From NCBI RefSeq assembly GCF_037935975.1, contig NZ_CP149817.1, forward strand, positions 2,356,001 to 2,420,000: a stretch of DNA of 64,000 nucleotides, in the 5' to 3' direction. Shown here one piece after another: positions 34,756 to 47,164 of this stretch (the stretch's first letter is position 1; each line of letters begins with the position of its first letter). The notes under the pieces were generated by a model, which was not told where the DNA came from, made no database searches, and saw only the letters and a program-made list of their open reading frames with translations. Made by a program: the position numbers and the translations under genes. The stretch is from Teredinibacter turnerae. Lineage in GTDB: Bacteria > Pseudomonadota > Gammaproteobacteria > Pseudomonadales > Cellvibrionaceae.

Positions 34756-37593
34756 ATGCAAGATAGTTTAATGGAGTTGCTTTGGAAAACTTCGCACATT
34801 TCTGGGGGCAACGCTGCCTATGTCGAAGAAGTGTATGAAGAGTATCTCCAGGACCCGGGTTCAGTGCCCGAGCAGTGGCGGGATTATTTTGATCAACTAC
34901 CTAAAGTCAATGGTGGCACCGGGGTCGATGTTCGCCATTCAGAAATTGTCGAATATTTTGAGCTGTTAGGGCGTAACCGCGCTCGCCCAATGGTGGCGCC
35001 GGGCTCCGGTGCGGCCGATATTGCTCACGAGAGAAAGCAGGTTGAAGTTGTTCAACTGGTGAATGCATATCGTTTGAGCGGCCATCAAAAAGCGGATCTC
35101 GATCCATTGCGGTTGCGCGAACGCAAAAGCCCTCAAGACCTCGATCTGAGCTTTCACAACCTGAACGTTGCGGATCTCGACTCTGTGTTCCAGACCGGTG
35201 ATTTGTCGTTCGGCTACAAAGAGGGCACCCTTAACCAGATTATCGGTGACCTTGAACGTACCTATTGCGGCAAAATTGGTTCTGAGGTGATGCATATCAC
35301 CAATTATGAAGAGCGTCGCTGGTTGCTACAGCGGCTCGAAAGCTCTCGTGCGCGTCCAGACTTGGGGCCTAAAGCCAAGCAGTATTTGCTGAAAAGGCTT
35401 ACGGCCGCAGAAGGGCTGGAACGTCATTTGGACAGTAAGTACCCCGGCACTAAGCGATTTGGCCTGGAAGGTGGCGAGAGTCTCGTTCCTACGCTCGATA
35501 CCTTGATCAAGCGTTGCGGCACCTATGGCGCGAAAGAGATGGTTATTGGTATGGCCCACCGTGGCCGCCTGAATACGCTGGTTAACGTGTTGGGTAAAAA
35601 CCCGTCCGACCTGTTTGATGAATTCGAAGGTAAGAAACTGGTTGATACGTCTGGTGACGTAAAATACCACCAAGGCTTCTCCTCAAACGTTATGACCCCC
35701 GGGGGCGAAATGCACCTGGCGCTTGCGTTCAACCCATCGCATTTGGAGATTGTGTCGCCAGTGGTGCAAGGCTCGGTGCGAGCGCGTCAGGATCGTCGTG
35801 AAGACGACCGCGGGAACATGGTCGTGCCAGTGGTTATTCATGGCGATGCGGCTTTTGCTGGCCAGGGTGTCGTGATGGAAACCTTCCAGATGTCGCAAAC
35901 GCGCGCGTATCGCACGGGCGGCACAGTTCACTTGGTCATCAATAACCAGGTCGGATTCACTACCAGCCGCCAGGATGATTCCCGTTCCACGACCTACGCG
36001 ACAGATGTAGCGAAGATGATCGAGGCACCGATTTTCCATGTGAATGCGGATGATCCCGAAGCGGTTGTTTTCGTGACCAACCTGGCCGCCGACTACCGCA
36101 ATGAATTCCGTAAAGATGTGGTTATCGATCTGGTGTGCTACCGTCGCCGTGGTCACAATGAGACAGACGAGCCGTCAGCGACGCAGCCGATGATGTACAA
36201 GGCGATTCGCTCCCATAAAACTACGCGAACGCTCTATGCTGAACAGTTGGTGAACGAAGGGGTAATTACTCAGGACGAAGCCGAAGGCTACCTGAACGAT
36301 TACCGTGCGAAACTGGATCGCGGGGAACACGTTGCTGAGGGTTTGGTTAGCGAGCCGGATTCCTCACTGTTTGTCAATTGGTCACCCTATATTGGCCACG
36401 ACTGGCAAACGCCCTACGAGAGTGGTTATCCCATAAAAGACCTGCAAGCGCTTGCCGAGCAGATAAGCAGCATTCCGGATGGGGTGCAGGTGCAGCGCCA
36501 GGTCGCAAAAATTTATGACGACCGCCGCAAGATGGCCGGCGGTGCCTTGCCCATCAATTGGGGTATGGCGGAAACGCTTGCCTACGCAACGTTGTTAAAA
36601 CAAGGTTATCGAGTACGCATTACCGGCCAGGATGTGGGGCGGGGTACTTTCTCGCATCGTCACGCGGTAGTTCACAACCAAAAAGATGGCAGCCATTATT
36701 TGCCGTTGGAACATGTGGATGAGAATCAGGGCCCGCTGGATATCTACGACTCTTACTTGTCGGAAGAAGCTGTTTTAGCGTTCGAGTATGGCTACGCAAC
36801 CACAACGCCTGGCGGCTTGACCATCTGGGAAGCGCAGTTCGGCGACTTTGCCAACGGCGCACAGGTGGTTATCGATCAGTTCATCACCAGTGGTGAGCAC
36901 AAATGGCAGCGCCTGTGCGGGCTGACCATGCTGTTGCCTCACGGATACGAGGGGCAGGGGCCAGAACATTCGTCGGCGCGTCTCGAACGTTTCATGCAGT
37001 TGTGCGCGGAACACAATATTCAGGTATGTATTCCAACCACGCCAGCACAGGTGTATCACATGCTGCGCCGCCAGGCGATACGCTATATGCGTCGCCCTCT
37101 GGTGGTTATGAGCCCCAAATGGATCTTGCGACACAAGCTCGCAACCTCGACACTGGAAGAATTGGCGGACGGTCGTTTCGAAACCGTTATTGGTGATTGT
37201 GAAGCTGAAGCCAGTGAGGTTAAACGCGTAATCCTATGCAGTGGTAAGGTGTACTACCACCTCTACGAAGCGCGCGAAGAGCGTGAGCAAAAAGATGTTG
37301 CGCTGATTCGAATTGAACAGCTCTATCCATTCCCTGAAGAAGATCTGCGTATGACCCTAAAGCCGTACGCGAATGTGACCGATGTCATCTGGTGTCAAGA
37401 AGAGCCAATGAATCAGGGCGCTTGGTTCTCCAGCCACCACCGTATGCGTCGCGTGGTAGAGCGTGTAAACGAAGACGCGTACTTGCGGTATGTTGGTCGA
37501 GCATCATCCTCTGCCCCGGCCGCAGGTTACATGTCTACGCACCTGGACGAATTGAACAAATTTATTAATGCAGCACTGGATACCAGTGTTTGA
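34756..37593 (+). CDS. sucA: 2-oxoglutarate dehydrogenase E1 component SucA
   Basis: A 945-residue thiamine-diphosphate enzyme, close to the usual ~940. The N-terminal helix that binds the E2 core is present (SYxxxVYEEYLQDPGSVPEQWRDYF style), followed by GMAHRGRLNTLVNV, the ThDP motif region GDAAFAGQGVVMET ... NNQVGFTTS, and RRRGHNETDEP. It decarboxylates 2-oxoglutarate and succinylates the E2 lipoyl group. It is separated from sdhB by 170 bases with a hairpin and followed by sucB after 49 bases. Confidence 0.97.
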   Translation: MQDSLMELLWKTSHISGGNAAYVEEVYEEYLQDPGSVPEQWRDYFDQLPKVNGGTGVDVRHSEIVEYFELLGRNRARPMVAPGSGAADIAHERKQVEVVQLVNAYRLSGHQKADLDPLRLRERKSPQDLDLSFHNLNVADLDSVFQTGDLSFGYKEGTLNQIIGDLERTYCGKIGSEVMHITNYEERRWLLQRLESSRARPDLGPKAKQYLLKRLTAAEGLERHLDSKYPGTKRFGLEGGESLVPTLDTLIKRCGTYGAKEMVIGMAHRGRLNTLVNVLGKNPSDLFDEFEGKKLVDTSGDVKYHQGFSSNVMTPGGEMHLALAFNPSHLEIVSPVVQGSVRARQDRREDDRGNMVVPVVIHGDAAFAGQGVVMETFQMSQTRAYRTGGTVHLVINNQVGFTTSRQDDSRSTTYATDVAKMIEAPIFHVNADDPEAVVFVTNLAADYRNEFRKDVVIDLVCYRRRGHNETDEPSATQPMMYKAIRSHKTTRTLYAEQLVNEGVITQDEAEGYLNDYRAKLDRGEHVAEGLVSEPDSSLFVNWSPYIGHDWQTPYESGYPIKDLQALAEQISSIPDGVQVQRQVAKIYDDRRKMAGGALPINWGMAETLAYATLLKQGYRVRITGQDVGRGTFSHRHAVVHNQKDGSHYLPLEHVDENQGPLDIYDSYLSEEAVLAFEYGYATTTPGGLTIWEAQFGDFANGAQVVIDQFITSGEHKWQRLCGLTMLLPHGYEGQGPEHSSARLERFMQLCAEHNIQVCIPTTPAQVYHMLRRQAIRYMRRPLVVMSPKWILRHKLATSTLEELADGRFETVIGDCEAEASEVKRVILCSGKVYYHLYEAREEREQKDVALIRIEQLYPFPEEDLRMTLKPYANVTDVIWCQEEPMNQGAWFSSHHRMRRVVERVNEDAYLRYVGRASSSAPAAGYMSTHLDELNKFINAALDTSV

Positions 37594-37642
37594 GTTTAGT
37601 TAACAGTTTCTTAGCGAAAAAAGCGATAAGGACACACCCGTA

Positions 37643-38890
37643 ATGAGTAACGAAATAAAAGTCCCTACGTTTCCTGAATCTGTTCAGGAAGGCACTATTG
37701 CCACATGGCACAAACAACCAGGCGAAGCATTTGCTCGCGATGAGATTATTGTCGACATCGAAACTGACAAGGTTGTTCAGGAAGTTCCTGCTCCTGCCGC
37801 GGGTGTGATGAAGGAAATATTGAAGGGTGAAGGCGATACAGTCACCAGTAACGAAGTTATTGCTTTGTTCAACGAAGGTGAAGCCGCAGCGGATTCCAGT
37901 GAGCCGGCGGCGCCGGCCGCTGCTGAACCAGCAAGTACTGGCGGTAGCGAAAGTGACGACAGCGCTGACGTAGTCGCTGCCCCCGCGGCTAAAAAACTCG
38001 CGCAAGAGAAAGGGATCGATCTTGCGAAAGTGAAAGGTACAGGCAAGGGCGGCCGTATCACAAAAGAGGATGTCGCGGCATATAAAGACGAGCCGGCGGC
38101 GGCACCCGCACCTGCACAGGCGGCTAAACCCGCCCCTGCTGCAGCGAAAGCTTCAGCACCCGCAGTTTCGGTTGAAGGCAGCGGGGAACGCGTAGAGAAA
38201 CGTGTGCCCATGACGCGTTTGCGTGCACGCATTGCTGAGCGCCTGCTGGACGCCACACAAACTACGGCCATGTTGACCACGTTCAACGAAGTGAACATGG
38301 AACCGATCATGAAATTGCGTTCGCAATACAAGGACAAGTTCGAAAAAGTCCATAACGGAACCCGTTTGGGTTTTATGGGCTTTTTTGTTAAAGCTGCGGT
38401 TGAAGCCTTGCGCAGAATCCCGGCTGTTAACGCGTCGATCGACGGTAACGACGTCGTGTATCACGGGTACCAGGATATCGGCGTTGCGGTTTCTACCCCT
38501 AAAGGCCTGGTCGTTCCTGTGTTGCGGAATACCGAAAACATGAGCCTGGCGGCTATCGAAAACGGTATTCGTGATTTTGGCTTGCGCGCGCGTGATGGCA
38601 AAATCGGTATCGAGGAAATGCAGGGTGGAACCTTCACCATTACCAACGGTGGTGTATTCGGTTCGCTGTTGTCTACGCCTATACTCAATCCTCCACAAGC
38701 AGCAATTTTGGGGATGCATAAGATCCAGGAACGCCCCATGGCGGTAAATGGCGAAGTGAAAATTTTGCCGATGATGTACCTCGCGCTTTCTTATGATCAC
38801 CGCCTTATCGACGGTAAAGAAGCCGTATCCTTCCTGGTCGCCATTAAGGAAATGATCGAAGATCCAGCGCGCATCTTGCTGGAAATCTAA
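37643..38890 (+). CDS. sucB: Dihydrolipoyl succinyltransferase (E2) SucB
   Basis: A 415-residue E2. One lipoyl domain (about 1-77) carries lipoyl-Lys43 in IETDKVV; an Ala/Pro/Glu-rich linker follows, then the E3/E1-binding domain (about 112-148, [20 protein letters not shown]), a second Ala/Pro linker and the catalytic domain (about 185-415) ending in [13 protein letters not shown] with the HxxxDG active site. It transfers the succinyl group to CoA and forms the core of the 2-oxoglutarate dehydrogenase complex. It is followed by a 24-base palindrome before lpd. Confidence 0.97.
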   Translation: MSNEIKVPTFPESVQEGTIATWHKQPGEAFARDEIIVDIETDKVVQEVPAPAAGVMKEILKGEGDTVTSNEVIALFNEGEAAADSSEPAAPAAAEPASTGGSESDDSADVVAAPAAKKLAQEKGIDLAKVKGTGKGGRITKEDVAAYKDEPAAAPAPAQAAKPAPAAAKASAPAVSVEGSGERVEKRVPMTRLRARIAERLLDATQTTAMLTTFNEVNMEPIMKLRSQYKDKFEKVHNGTRLGFMGFFVKAAVEALRRIPAVNASIDGNDVVYHGYQDIGVAVSTPKGLVVPVLRNTENMSLAAIENGIRDFGLRARDGKIGIEEMQGGTFTITNGGVFGSLLSTPILNPPQAAILGMHKIQERPMAVNGEVKILPMMYLALSYDHRLIDGKEAVSFLVAIKEMIEDPARILLEI

Positions 38891-38913
38891 CGGGTAAGTT
38901 TCCGTTCTTTTTG

Positions 38914-38937
38914 GGGGCAATTGCGCGCAATTGCCCC
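38914..38937 (+). promoter_or_regulatory. Perfect 24-base palindrome between sucB and lpd
   Basis: Two exactly complementary 12-base arms, beginning ggggcaattgcg, meet without a spacer, 24 bases after the sucB stop. As RNA it forms a strong hairpin with a small forced loop. It may tune the ratio of E2 to downstream genes, block 3' exonucleases, or bind a protein dimer as DNA. The cttag that follows is not a T run. Confidence 0.6.
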
Positions 38938-38941
38938 TTAG

Positions 38942-40444
<1,503 letters not shown>

Positions 40445-40480
40445 GCAGTCGGCGACATTACAAAAAGAAAGAAGGGTGAT

Positions 40481-40508
40481 GAACAGTCTGGCGAACGCCA
40501 GATTGTTC
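40481..40508 (+). promoter_or_regulatory. Intercistronic hairpin between lpd and sucC
   Basis: A 13-bp stem, gaacagtctggcg with cgccagattgttc (one G-U pair), has a two-base spacer (aa). It lies ~37 bases after lpd in a 175-base gap before sucC. No T run follows, so it is a candidate processing or attenuation site rather than a terminator. Confidence 0.55.
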
Positions 40509-40619
40509 GCTACGCTCTCATTGGGAACGGTGGAGATTTCCACTGCAAAATAACGTTATAAACCTTTCCAAGCTCTGTTGGTATACGCCAATGTAGTGCG
40601 GATGTAACAGGATAAGACA

Positions 40620-41789
40620 ATGAACTTACATGAGTATCAGGGTAAGCAGTTGTTTGCCGAATACGGTTTGCCCGTATCCAAGGGCGTCGCTGCGGAAACT
40701 CCTGCCGAAGCTGCAAGTGCAGCAGGTATTCTCGGTGGAGACACCTGGGTGGTAAAAGCTCAGGTACACGCGGGTGGTCGCGGTAAAGCTGGCGGTGTGA
40801 AGCTGGTAAAATCCAAGGCTGAAATCGAAGAGTTTGCCAAGCAATGGCTAGGCAAGAACCTCGTCACCTATCAAACCGACGAAAATGGCCAGCCTGTCAG
40901 TCGTATCCTGGTAGAAACCTGTACTGATATCGATCAGGAATTATACCTCGGCGCTGTGGTAGACCGCTCGACTCGTCGCATCGTTTTCATGGCTTCCACC
41001 GAAGGTGGTGTAGAAATCGAGAAAGTGGCAGAAGAGACGCCTGAAAAAATTCTGAAAGCGATTATTGATCCGCTGGCAGGGGCGCAACCCTACCAAGCTC
41101 GCGATCTCGCTTTCAAACTTGGCCTGGAAGGCAAGCAAATCAAGCAGTTCACCCAGATTTTCCTTGGCTTGGCCAAGATGTTTAAAGAGAAAGATTTGGC
41201 ACTGCTTGAAATCAACCCTCTGGTTATTACCAAAGAAGGTGATCTGCACTGTCTGGATGCCAAAATTAACATCGACGGGAATGCGCTTTACCGTCAGCCT
41301 GCGCTGAAAGAAATGCATGATCCTACGCAAGAAGACGAACGCGAAGCGCATGCGGCCAAATGGGAGCTGAACTATGTCGCTCTCGACGGCAATATCGGCT
41401 GTATGGTCAATGGTGCCGGTCTTGCCATGGGTACCATGGATATCGTTAAGTTACACGGCGGCCAGCCTGCAAACTTCCTTGATGTTGGTGGTGGTGCGAC
41501 CAAAGAGCGCGTAGTGGAAGCATTCAAAATTATTTTGTCAGACGAAAGCGTATCTGCTGTTCTGATCAATATCTTCGGCGGCATCGTGCGTTGTGACCTT
41601 ATTGCTGAAGGTGTCATCGGCGCGGTCGAAGAAGTCGGTGTGAAGGTGCCTGTTGTTTGCCGCCTTGAAGGTAATAATGCGGAACTCGGCGCGAAAGTTC
41701 TCGCTGACAGCGGCCTGAATATTATTGCTGCAACCAGCCTTACTGACGCTGCAGAGCAGGTGGTTAAAGCGGCGAAGGGGGATGCGTAA
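40620..41789 (+). CDS. sucC: Succinyl-CoA synthetase beta subunit SucC
   Basis: A 389-residue ATP-grasp protein, starting [36 protein letters not shown] is the nucleotide-binding segment, and LEINPLVIT and [15 protein letters not shown] are conserved sites. With SucD it converts succinyl-CoA to succinate with formation of ATP or GTP. Its stop shares one base with the sucD start, so the subunits are made in a coupled way. Confidence 0.97.
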   Translation: MNLHEYQGKQLFAEYGLPVSKGVAAETPAEAASAAGILGGDTWVVKAQVHAGGRGKAGGVKLVKSKAEIEEFAKQWLGKNLVTYQTDENGQPVSRILVETCTDIDQELYLGAVVDRSTRRIVFMASTEGGVEIEKVAEETPEKILKAIIDPLAGAQPYQARDLAFKLGLEGKQIKQFTQIFLGLAKMFKEKDLALLEINPLVITKEGDLHCLDAKINIDGNALYRQPALKEMHDPTQEDEREAHAAKWELNYVALDGNIGCMVNGAGLAMGTMDIVKLHGGQPANFLDVGGGATKERVVEAFKIILSDESVSAVLINIFGGIVRCDLIAEGVIGAVEEVGVKVPVVCRLEGNNAELGAKVLADSGLNIIAATSLTDAAEQVVKAAKGDA

Positions 41790-42661
41790 TGAGCGTACTG
41801 ATTAACAAAGAAACTAAAGTATTGTGTCAGGGCTTCACTGGTTCGCAAGGCACCTTCCATTCAGAGCAGGCGATTGCCTACGGCACCAAAATGGTTGGCG
41901 GTGTTACTCCTGGTAAAGGTGGTCAAACGCACTTGGGTTTGCCAGTATTCAATACCATGGCGGAAGCTGTTGCTGAGACAGGTGCCGATGCGTCTGTCAT
42001 CTATGTGCCAGCGCCTTTCTGCAAGGATTCGATCCTGGAAGCGGCGCATAGTGGTGTAAAACTGGTTGTGTGCATTACTGAAGGCATTCCCACAATGGAT
42101 ATGCTGGACTGCAAAGTGAAGTGTGACGAGTTGGGCGTGCGCCTGATCGGTCCTAATTGCCCTGGCGTGATCACACCGGGTGAGTGCAAGATCGGCATTA
42201 TGCCCGGTCACATTCATTTGCCTGGCAAGGTGGGTATTGTGTCTCGTTCTGGCACCCTGACCTACGAAGCGGTTAAGCAAACAACCGATTACGGTTTTGG
42301 TCAGTCCACTTGCGTCGGTATTGGTGGGGACCCGATTCCTGGCTCTAACTTCATTGATATCCTGGAAATGTTCCAAAACGACCCGCAAACTGAAGCGATC
42401 GTTATGATCGGTGAGATTGGCGGAACCGCTGAAGAAGAGGCTGCCGCATACATTAAAGCGAATGTTACCAAGCCCGTGGTTTCGTATATTGCCGGTGTGA
42501 CAGCTCCTCCTGGTAAGCGCATGGGGCATGCTGGTGCGATTATTTCCGGTGGTAAAGGCACCGCAGATGAGAAATTTGCGGCGCTGGAAGATGCTGGCGT
42601 GAAGACAGTTCGCAGCCTGGCAAACATCGGTGACGCGCTGAAAGAGATTACCGGCTGGTAA
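41789..42661 (+). CDS. sucD: Succinyl-CoA synthetase alpha subunit SucD
   Basis: A 290-residue protein with the CoA-binding Rossmann domain at the N-terminus ([23 protein letters not shown]) and the phosphorylated His247 in [23 protein letters not shown] and [10 protein letters not shown] are intact. It is the last gene of the TCA operon; a clear terminator follows 27 bases after the stop. Confidence 0.97.
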   Translation: MSVLINKETKVLCQGFTGSQGTFHSEQAIAYGTKMVGGVTPGKGGQTHLGLPVFNTMAEAVAETGADASVIYVPAPFCKDSILEAAHSGVKLVVCITEGIPTMDMLDCKVKCDELGVRLIGPNCPGVITPGECKIGIMPGHIHLPGKVGIVSRSGTLTYEAVKQTTDYGFGQSTCVGIGGDPIPGSNFIDILEMFQNDPQTEAIVMIGEIGGTAEEEAAAYIKANVTKPVVSYIAGVTAPPGKRMGHAGAIISGGKGTADEKFAALEDAGVKTVRSLANIGDALKEITGW

Positions 42662-42687
42662 CTTTTTCTCTAACATTAGGTCTTAGA

Positions 42688-42718
42688 AAAGGTCGACTTT
42701 GAGTCGGCCTTTTTTTTG
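42688..42718 (+). terminator. Terminator of the sdh-suc-lpd operon
   Basis: The stem aaggtcgac / gtcggcctt (one G-U pair) with a tttga loop is followed by eight T residues. Confidence 0.9.
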
Positions 42719-42823
42719 ATTTGTGCGCCAGTGCCACGATCGTAGGGGTGTCTCTTTAGACTATAGGCGTGAGATTTACGGATTTTGGGTTGGTTGAAAA
42801 GCAAGGTTATCTTGGGAGGAATT

Positions 42824-43141
42824 ATGAAAAGCACGTTAATGTTATCGTTTGTGGCGGTTCTACTCGCCGGTGGATGCACTTGGGTTAAACCTATCGAACA
42901 GGCTGAACATGTGCAGGTACTTGAAACTGTATCCTCAGCAGAGTCCTGTCAGCGCCTGGGAAGCACGAGCGTGAGTGTTAAAGACAAGGTGGGCTTTGTA
43001 AAACGCGGTGAAGACAAAGTAGCGCGTGAGCTTGAAACCCTGGCAAGAAATGAGGCCGCCAAAATGGGCGGCAATGCGGTTTTGGCAAAATCCGACTCCG
43101 CTACCGGGGCGCAGGAGTTTTTTATATATCGATGCCCTTAA
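42824..43141 (+). CDS. DUF4156-family lipoprotein
   Basis: A 105-residue protein from ATG 42824, with GGGAGGA just upstream (an earlier in-frame ATG at 42785 lacks a site). A short signal ends in LLAGGC with the lipidated Cys18. The mature part has a second Cys (ESCQRLGS) near residue 45 and the LETLARNEAAKMGGNAVL segment, then a terminal YRCP cysteine; this matches the DUF4156 / YjeI pattern of GxxC...N.A...GGN. The two later cysteines probably pair. Envelope-located, function unknown. Monocistronic upstream of htpG. Confidence 0.75.
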   Translation: MKSTLMLSFVAVLLAGGCTWVKPIEQAEHVQVLETVSSAESCQRLGSTSVSVKDKVGFVKRGEDKVARELETLARNEAAKMGGNAVLAKSDSATGAQEFFIYRCP

Positions 43142-43166
43142 GCGAGTTGTTTCCCCATTTGGCAGC

Positions 43167-43194
43167 CTTGAATTCGCTATCGGCAACTCCATAT
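43167..43194 (+). promoter_or_regulatory. Near-consensus sigma-32 (heat-shock) promoter of htpG
   Basis: CTTGAA at 43167-43172 and CTCCATAT at 43187-43194, 14 bases apart, against the RpoH consensus CTTGAAA - (11-16) - CCCCATNT. Only one base differs in the -10 box. It lies 40 bases before the htpG start, as expected for a heat-shock gene. Confidence 0.8.
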
Positions 43195-43234
43195 AGGATT
43201 CCATCGTATAAACCGGTAGAGGATAGACACTGCA

Positions 43235-45133
43235 ATGACCGTTGAAGCAAGCACAGAAACTCGTGGATTTGAGACAGAAGCCAAGCAGCTCCTGCACTTG
43301 ATGATTCACTCGTTGTACTCAAACAAGGAAATTTTTCTGCGGGAGCTCGTCTCCAACGCTTCGGACGCTGCTGATAAACTGCGTTTCGAAGCCTTGAACA
43401 ATGGTGCTTTGTACGAAAACGACAGCGAGCTGCGTATTCGCATTAGTTTCGACAAAGATGCCAATACCGTGACCATAAGTGACAACGGTATCGGTATGAC
43501 GCGTGACGAAGTTATCGAGAACCTGGGCACTATCGCAAAATCCGGTACCGCCCAATTTTTATCCAATCTCACCGGCGACCAAAAGAAAGACTCCCATTTA
43601 ATCGGCCAGTTTGGCGTGGGTTTCTATTCTGCATTTATCGTTGCGGACAAAGTCGTGGTACAAACCCGTAAAGCGGGCGAGCCAGCTGCTGATGGTGTGC
43701 AGTGGGAAAGCGAAGGGGAGGCTGAGTACAACGTTTCTACCGTTGAGAAAGCCGACCGCGGTACAACGATAATCCTGCATTTGAAAAAGGGGCAAGAGGA
43801 GTTCGCGGATGGTTGGCGATTGCGCTCCATTATCAAAAAATACTCTGACCATATTTCTCTGCCGATTGTTATGCAGAAAGAGCAGCAGGGCGAAGATGCA
43901 GAAGACCAGGCGCCAGAAGATGAGACCATTAATACTGCGACAGCGCTCTGGACACGTCCGCGAAATGAAATTACCGACGATGAATATAAAGAATTCTACA
44001 AGCACATTTCTCATGACTTCGCAGAGCCGCTAAAGTGGAGTCACAACCGAGTTGAAGGTAAGCTGGATTACACCAGTCTGCTTTATATTCCGTCCAATGC
44101 GCCCTATGACCTATACAACCGCGATACGCCGCGCGGTCTCAAGCTCTATGTTCAGCGCACCTTCATTATGGACGAGGCGGAGCAATTTCTGCCGCTGTAT
44201 CTGCGCTTTATTAAAGGGGTCGTCGACTCCAACGATTTGTCCCTGAACGTTTCTCGCGAGATCCTGCAGAAAGACCCGAATATCGACAGTATGCGCTCAG
44301 CGTTAACTAAACGCGTACTCGATATGTTGGACAAAATGCGTAAAAACGACGCGGAAACCTATGCGAATTTTTGGAAAAATTTCGGCCAGGTTCTAAAAGA
44401 AGGACCTGCTGAGGATTATGCAAATAAAGACAAAATTGCAAGCCTGCTCTTGTTTGCCACCACGCATAACGATACCGATGTACAGGATCAAGCGCTTGAC
44501 GACTACATCGGTCGAATGAAAGAAGGCCAGGACAAAATTTATTATGTCGTTGCAGAGAATTTTAATACGGCAAAACACAGTCCTCACCTGGAAGTTTTCC
44601 GCAAGAAAGGAATCGAAGTGCTGTTGTTATCAGATCGAGTAGATGACTGGCTGATGGGGCACTTGATGGAGTATGACGGCAAGCAGTTGCAAGATGTCGG
44701 CAAGGGCGCACTTGACCTGGGCAATCTCGATAGCGAAGAAGAGAAAAAAGAGCAGGAGCAGGTGGAAGCGCAGTTCAAAGATTTTGTTGAGCGCTTGAAG
44801 ACTGTATTAACCGATGAGGTTGAGGAAGTACGCGTTACCCATCGCCTTACTGAGTCACCTGCCTGCCTCGTTGTTGGTGAACATGATATGGGCGCACAAA
44901 TGCGTCGGATGCTCGAAGCAGCAGGTCAACAGGTCCCATCATCTAAGCCTGTAATCGAGATTAACCCTGAGCATCCACTGGTACAGAAAATGGATAAAGA
45001 GGCCGATGAAGATCGCTTCGCCGATTTCGCTCACGTCCTTTTCGATCAGGCCAGTCTGGCTGAGGGTGGAAGTTTGAATGACCCTGCGGAGTATGTTCGA
45101 CGCATGAACAAGCTGCTGATGGACATCGCATAG
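43235..45133 (+). CDS. htpG: Molecular chaperone HtpG (Hsp90)
   Basis: A 632-residue Hsp90. The N-terminal GHKL ATPase domain (about 1-230) has [25 protein letters not shown] and [11 protein letters not shown]; the middle domain (about 240-500) and C-terminal dimerisation domain (about 510-632) are complete. It is an ATP-driven cytosolic chaperone. The sigma-32-like promoter directly upstream fits its known heat induction. A 19-bp stem-loop follows the stop. Confidence 0.97.
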   Translation: MTVEASTETRGFETEAKQLLHLMIHSLYSNKEIFLRELVSNASDAADKLRFEALNNGALYENDSELRIRISFDKDANTVTISDNGIGMTRDEVIENLGTIAKSGTAQFLSNLTGDQKKDSHLIGQFGVGFYSAFIVADKVVVQTRKAGEPAADGVQWESEGEAEYNVSTVEKADRGTTIILHLKKGQEEFADGWRLRSIIKKYSDHISLPIVMQKEQQGEDAEDQAPEDETINTATALWTRPRNEITDDEYKEFYKHISHDFAEPLKWSHNRVEGKLDYTSLLYIPSNAPYDLYNRDTPRGLKLYVQRTFIMDEAEQFLPLYLRFIKGVVDSNDLSLNVSREILQKDPNIDSMRSALTKRVLDMLDKMRKNDAETYANFWKNFGQVLKEGPAEDYANKDKIASLLLFATTHNDTDVQDQALDDYIGRMKEGQDKIYYVVAENFNTAKHSPHLEVFRKKGIEVLLLSDRVDDWLMGHLMEYDGKQLQDVGKGALDLGNLDSEEEKKEQEQVEAQFKDFVERLKTVLTDEVEEVRVTHRLTESPACLVVGEHDMGAQMRRMLEAAGQQVPSSKPVIEINPEHPLVQKMDKEADEDRFADFAHVLFDQASLAEGGSLNDPAEYVRRMNKLLMDIA

Positions 45134-45145
45134 TCACAGCAGTCC

Positions 45146-45186
45146 GCTATTATTCAGGTGTGCTTCCAGCACGCCTGGATAATAGC
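45146..45186 (+). terminator. Long stem-loop after htpG
   Basis: Nineteen base pairs (two G-U) with a 3-base loop tcc: the left arm starts gctattattcagg at 45146 and the right arm ends ctggataatagc at 45186. It begins 13 bases after the htpG stop. The following bases (caaattta) are not a proper T run, so it may be a Rho-type 3' end protector rather than a classical terminator. Confidence 0.6.
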
Positions 45187-45308
45187 CAAATTTAGCGCAT
45201 GTGACGTTTGCTGGCGGGCTTCTCGCGGGTTTCTCGCAGAGAGAACAATAAGGACCAAAGCCAGACTTCGATAAACCGACCATGCCGTTGTAAACCACAG
45301 GAATTACA

Positions 45309-46331
45309 ATGACCAACTCTCTGAGGGTAGCCGTTTTGGGCGGAGGCAGTTTCGGTACCGCAATTGCCAATATTATCGCCGCAAATGGGCACCACACCTA
45401 CTTATGGATGAGGGACGAGGATCGAGCAGAAAAATGCCAGTTTGAGCGCGAAAATCCGGAGTATTTGCCGGGCTACAAGCTTAACGATAATTTGGAAATT
45501 ACGTCGGACTTGGAAGCATCCGTTGCAGATGCCGATGTTGTTACGCTTTCTGTGCCCAGCCAGTCTTTCCGCGAAGTGGCTCGCCGAGTTGCGCCGCATA
45601 TTCCAGAAAACGCCATAGTGCTGAGCACCACTAAAGGAATAGAGGGTGAAAGTTTCTTGTTGATGAGCCAGATTCTGGAGCAGGAGCTGAAAAAAGTCCG
45701 AATTGGTGTACTGAGTGGACCTAATTTCGCGAAAGAAATTATTCAGAACCAGTTTACTGGCAGCGTTATCGCCAGTGAGCACAATTCTGTTATTCAATGT
45801 ATACAGAAGGTATTCGCGTCTAAAACATTTCGGATTTATGCGAATACCGATCGCTATGGCGTAGAACTGGGTGGTGCGCTCAAAAACATATATGCGATAG
45901 TGACCGGAATGGCAGCGGCTCTCGGTTGTGGCAGCAACACCCAGGCGATGTTATTAACCCGCAGTTTGGCGGAGATGACACGGTTGGCAACTGCGCTAGG
46001 CGCTAATGGTATGACCTTCCTCGGCCTTGCTGGCGTTGGTGATTTGATCCTGACCTGCACCTCAAATTTAAGCCGTAACTACCGGGTGGGTTATGCTATT
46101 GGCAAAGGCGAATCGTTAGCACAGGTGTTAGACAACATCGGTCAGGTGGCTGAAGGGGTTAACACGGTTAAAATTGTTAAGGACAAGGCGGACGAAATGG
46201 GTATTTACATGCCTTTGGTTACCGGCTTGCATGAAGTGTTGTTCGAAAGCAAGGATATATTGGAGGTGGTTACCGGCCTTATGACCGGAGCCATGGCGAG
46301 TGATGTGGATATGCAAGGGGGCGTGCAATGA
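45309..46331 (+). CDS. gpsA: NAD(P)-dependent glycerol-3-phosphate dehydrogenase GpsA
   Basis: A 340-residue enzyme that reduces dihydroxyacetone phosphate to sn-glycerol-3-phosphate for phospholipid synthesis. The N-terminal dinucleotide fold has [14 protein letters not shown], followed by [18 protein letters not shown], the catalytic Lys region [12 protein letters not shown] and [16 protein letters not shown]. It heads a chain of genes joined by 4-base, 0-base and 1-base contacts (DUF4389, sixA, hydrolase, DUF4892), which suggests one operon. Confidence 0.96.
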   Translation: MTNSLRVAVLGGGSFGTAIANIIAANGHHTYLWMRDEDRAEKCQFERENPEYLPGYKLNDNLEITSDLEASVADADVVTLSVPSQSFREVARRVAPHIPENAIVLSTTKGIEGESFLLMSQILEQELKKVRIGVLSGPNFAKEIIQNQFTGSVIASEHNSVIQCIQKVFASKTFRIYANTDRYGVELGGALKNIYAIVTGMAAALGCGSNTQAMLLTRSLAEMTRLATALGANGMTFLGLAGVGDLILTCTSNLSRNYRVGYAIGKGESLAQVLDNIGQVAEGVNTVKIVKDKADEMGIYMPLVTGLHEVLFESKDILEVVTGLMTGAMASDVDMQGGVQ

Positions 46332-46705
46332 ACGAGGATATCAAGTCAAATTTAACATCCAGCAAACACTGGCTTCGGCTGGTGTTTATGGTGCTGTTTG
46401 CCGTGTTTCTCCAGGTCGCACTGGCAGTTTTGTGGGTTCTGGTGTGTGTGCAGTTTTTGTTTGCCCTGGTAACAGGGAGCGACAATCCAAAGCTTCGTTA
46501 TTTCGCGGCATCGTTAGCAATTTATATACATCGGACGATCAGTTTTCTGACCTACAACAGCGAAGAGAAGCCGTTCCCCTTCGCTGATTGGCCCGAAACG
46601 CCTCCCGTTCCTAGTGAACAAGTGGTTGCGGAGCAAGCTTCCGAGACCTCGACCTCTACGCCGGTAAATTCGGAGGACGACGGCGCCGCCGGGGAACGCG
46701 CTTAA
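46328..46705 (+). CDS. DUF4389-domain membrane protein
   Basis: A 125-residue protein starting in the gpsA stop region (4-base overlap). Two close membrane helices (about 15-35 and 36-52) are followed by the family segment [32 protein letters not shown], then an acidic Ser/Thr/Glu tail. DUF4389 proteins are inner-membrane and uncharacterised. It abuts sixA with no intervening base. Confidence 0.82.
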   Translation: MNEDIKSNLTSSKHWLRLVFMVLFAVFLQVALAVLWVLVCVQFLFALVTGSDNPKLRYFAASLAIYIHRTISFLTYNSEEKPFPFADWPETPPVPSEQVVAEQASETSTSTPVNSEDDGAAGERA

Positions 46706-47164
46706 ATGGACGCCTTTATCCTGCGTCACGGGGCCGCTGAATTGTCCGCTAGGACCGATTTCGAGCGCGCCCTTAATGCGCGAGGTCGGGCTCAGGCGGC
46801 TCAAGCGGTTAAACAATCAGCCGAGCTAGCAGAGGTAAAGCGCCTACTTGTGAGCCCACTGTTGCGTGCACAGCAGACAGCTGAGATTGTTTTGGAACTC
46901 ATCGGCGACAGGCCCTCTCAAACCTGTGACTGGCTTGTGCCAGACGCGCGTCTAGATCGCACTATTGATGAATTGAGCCGCTTCTCTGAAGAGTCCTCTA
47001 TCCTGTTGGTTTCGCATTTGCCATTGGTGGCTGAGCTTACTGAAGCGCTGTGCGGCAAACCACGTGGCTTCGCACAATTCGATACCGCCTCTCTCGCAGC
47101 ACTCTCTGGTGATCTCCTCGCCGCTGGTTGCGCGGAGTTGCGGTGGATCAGGCATGCGAGTTGA
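46706..47164 (+). CDS. sixA: Phosphohistidine phosphatase SixA
   Basis: A 152-residue histidine phosphatase. The catalytic RHG motif is at the N-terminus (FILRHGAAE, His8), a second Arg is in VSPLLRAQQTAEI, and the other active-site His104 is in LVSHLPLV. SixA removes phosphate from His of phosphotransfer proteins such as ArcB, or of the nitrogen PTS in E. coli. The ATG directly follows the DUF4389 stop; its stop overlaps the next start by one base. Confidence 0.9.
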   Translation: MDAFILRHGAAELSARTDFERALNARGRAQAAQAVKQSAELAEVKRLLVSPLLRAQQTAEIVLELIGDRPSQTCDWLVPDARLDRTIDELSRFSEESSILLVSHLPLVAELTEALCGKPRGFAQFDTASLAALSGDLLAAGCAELRWIRHAS

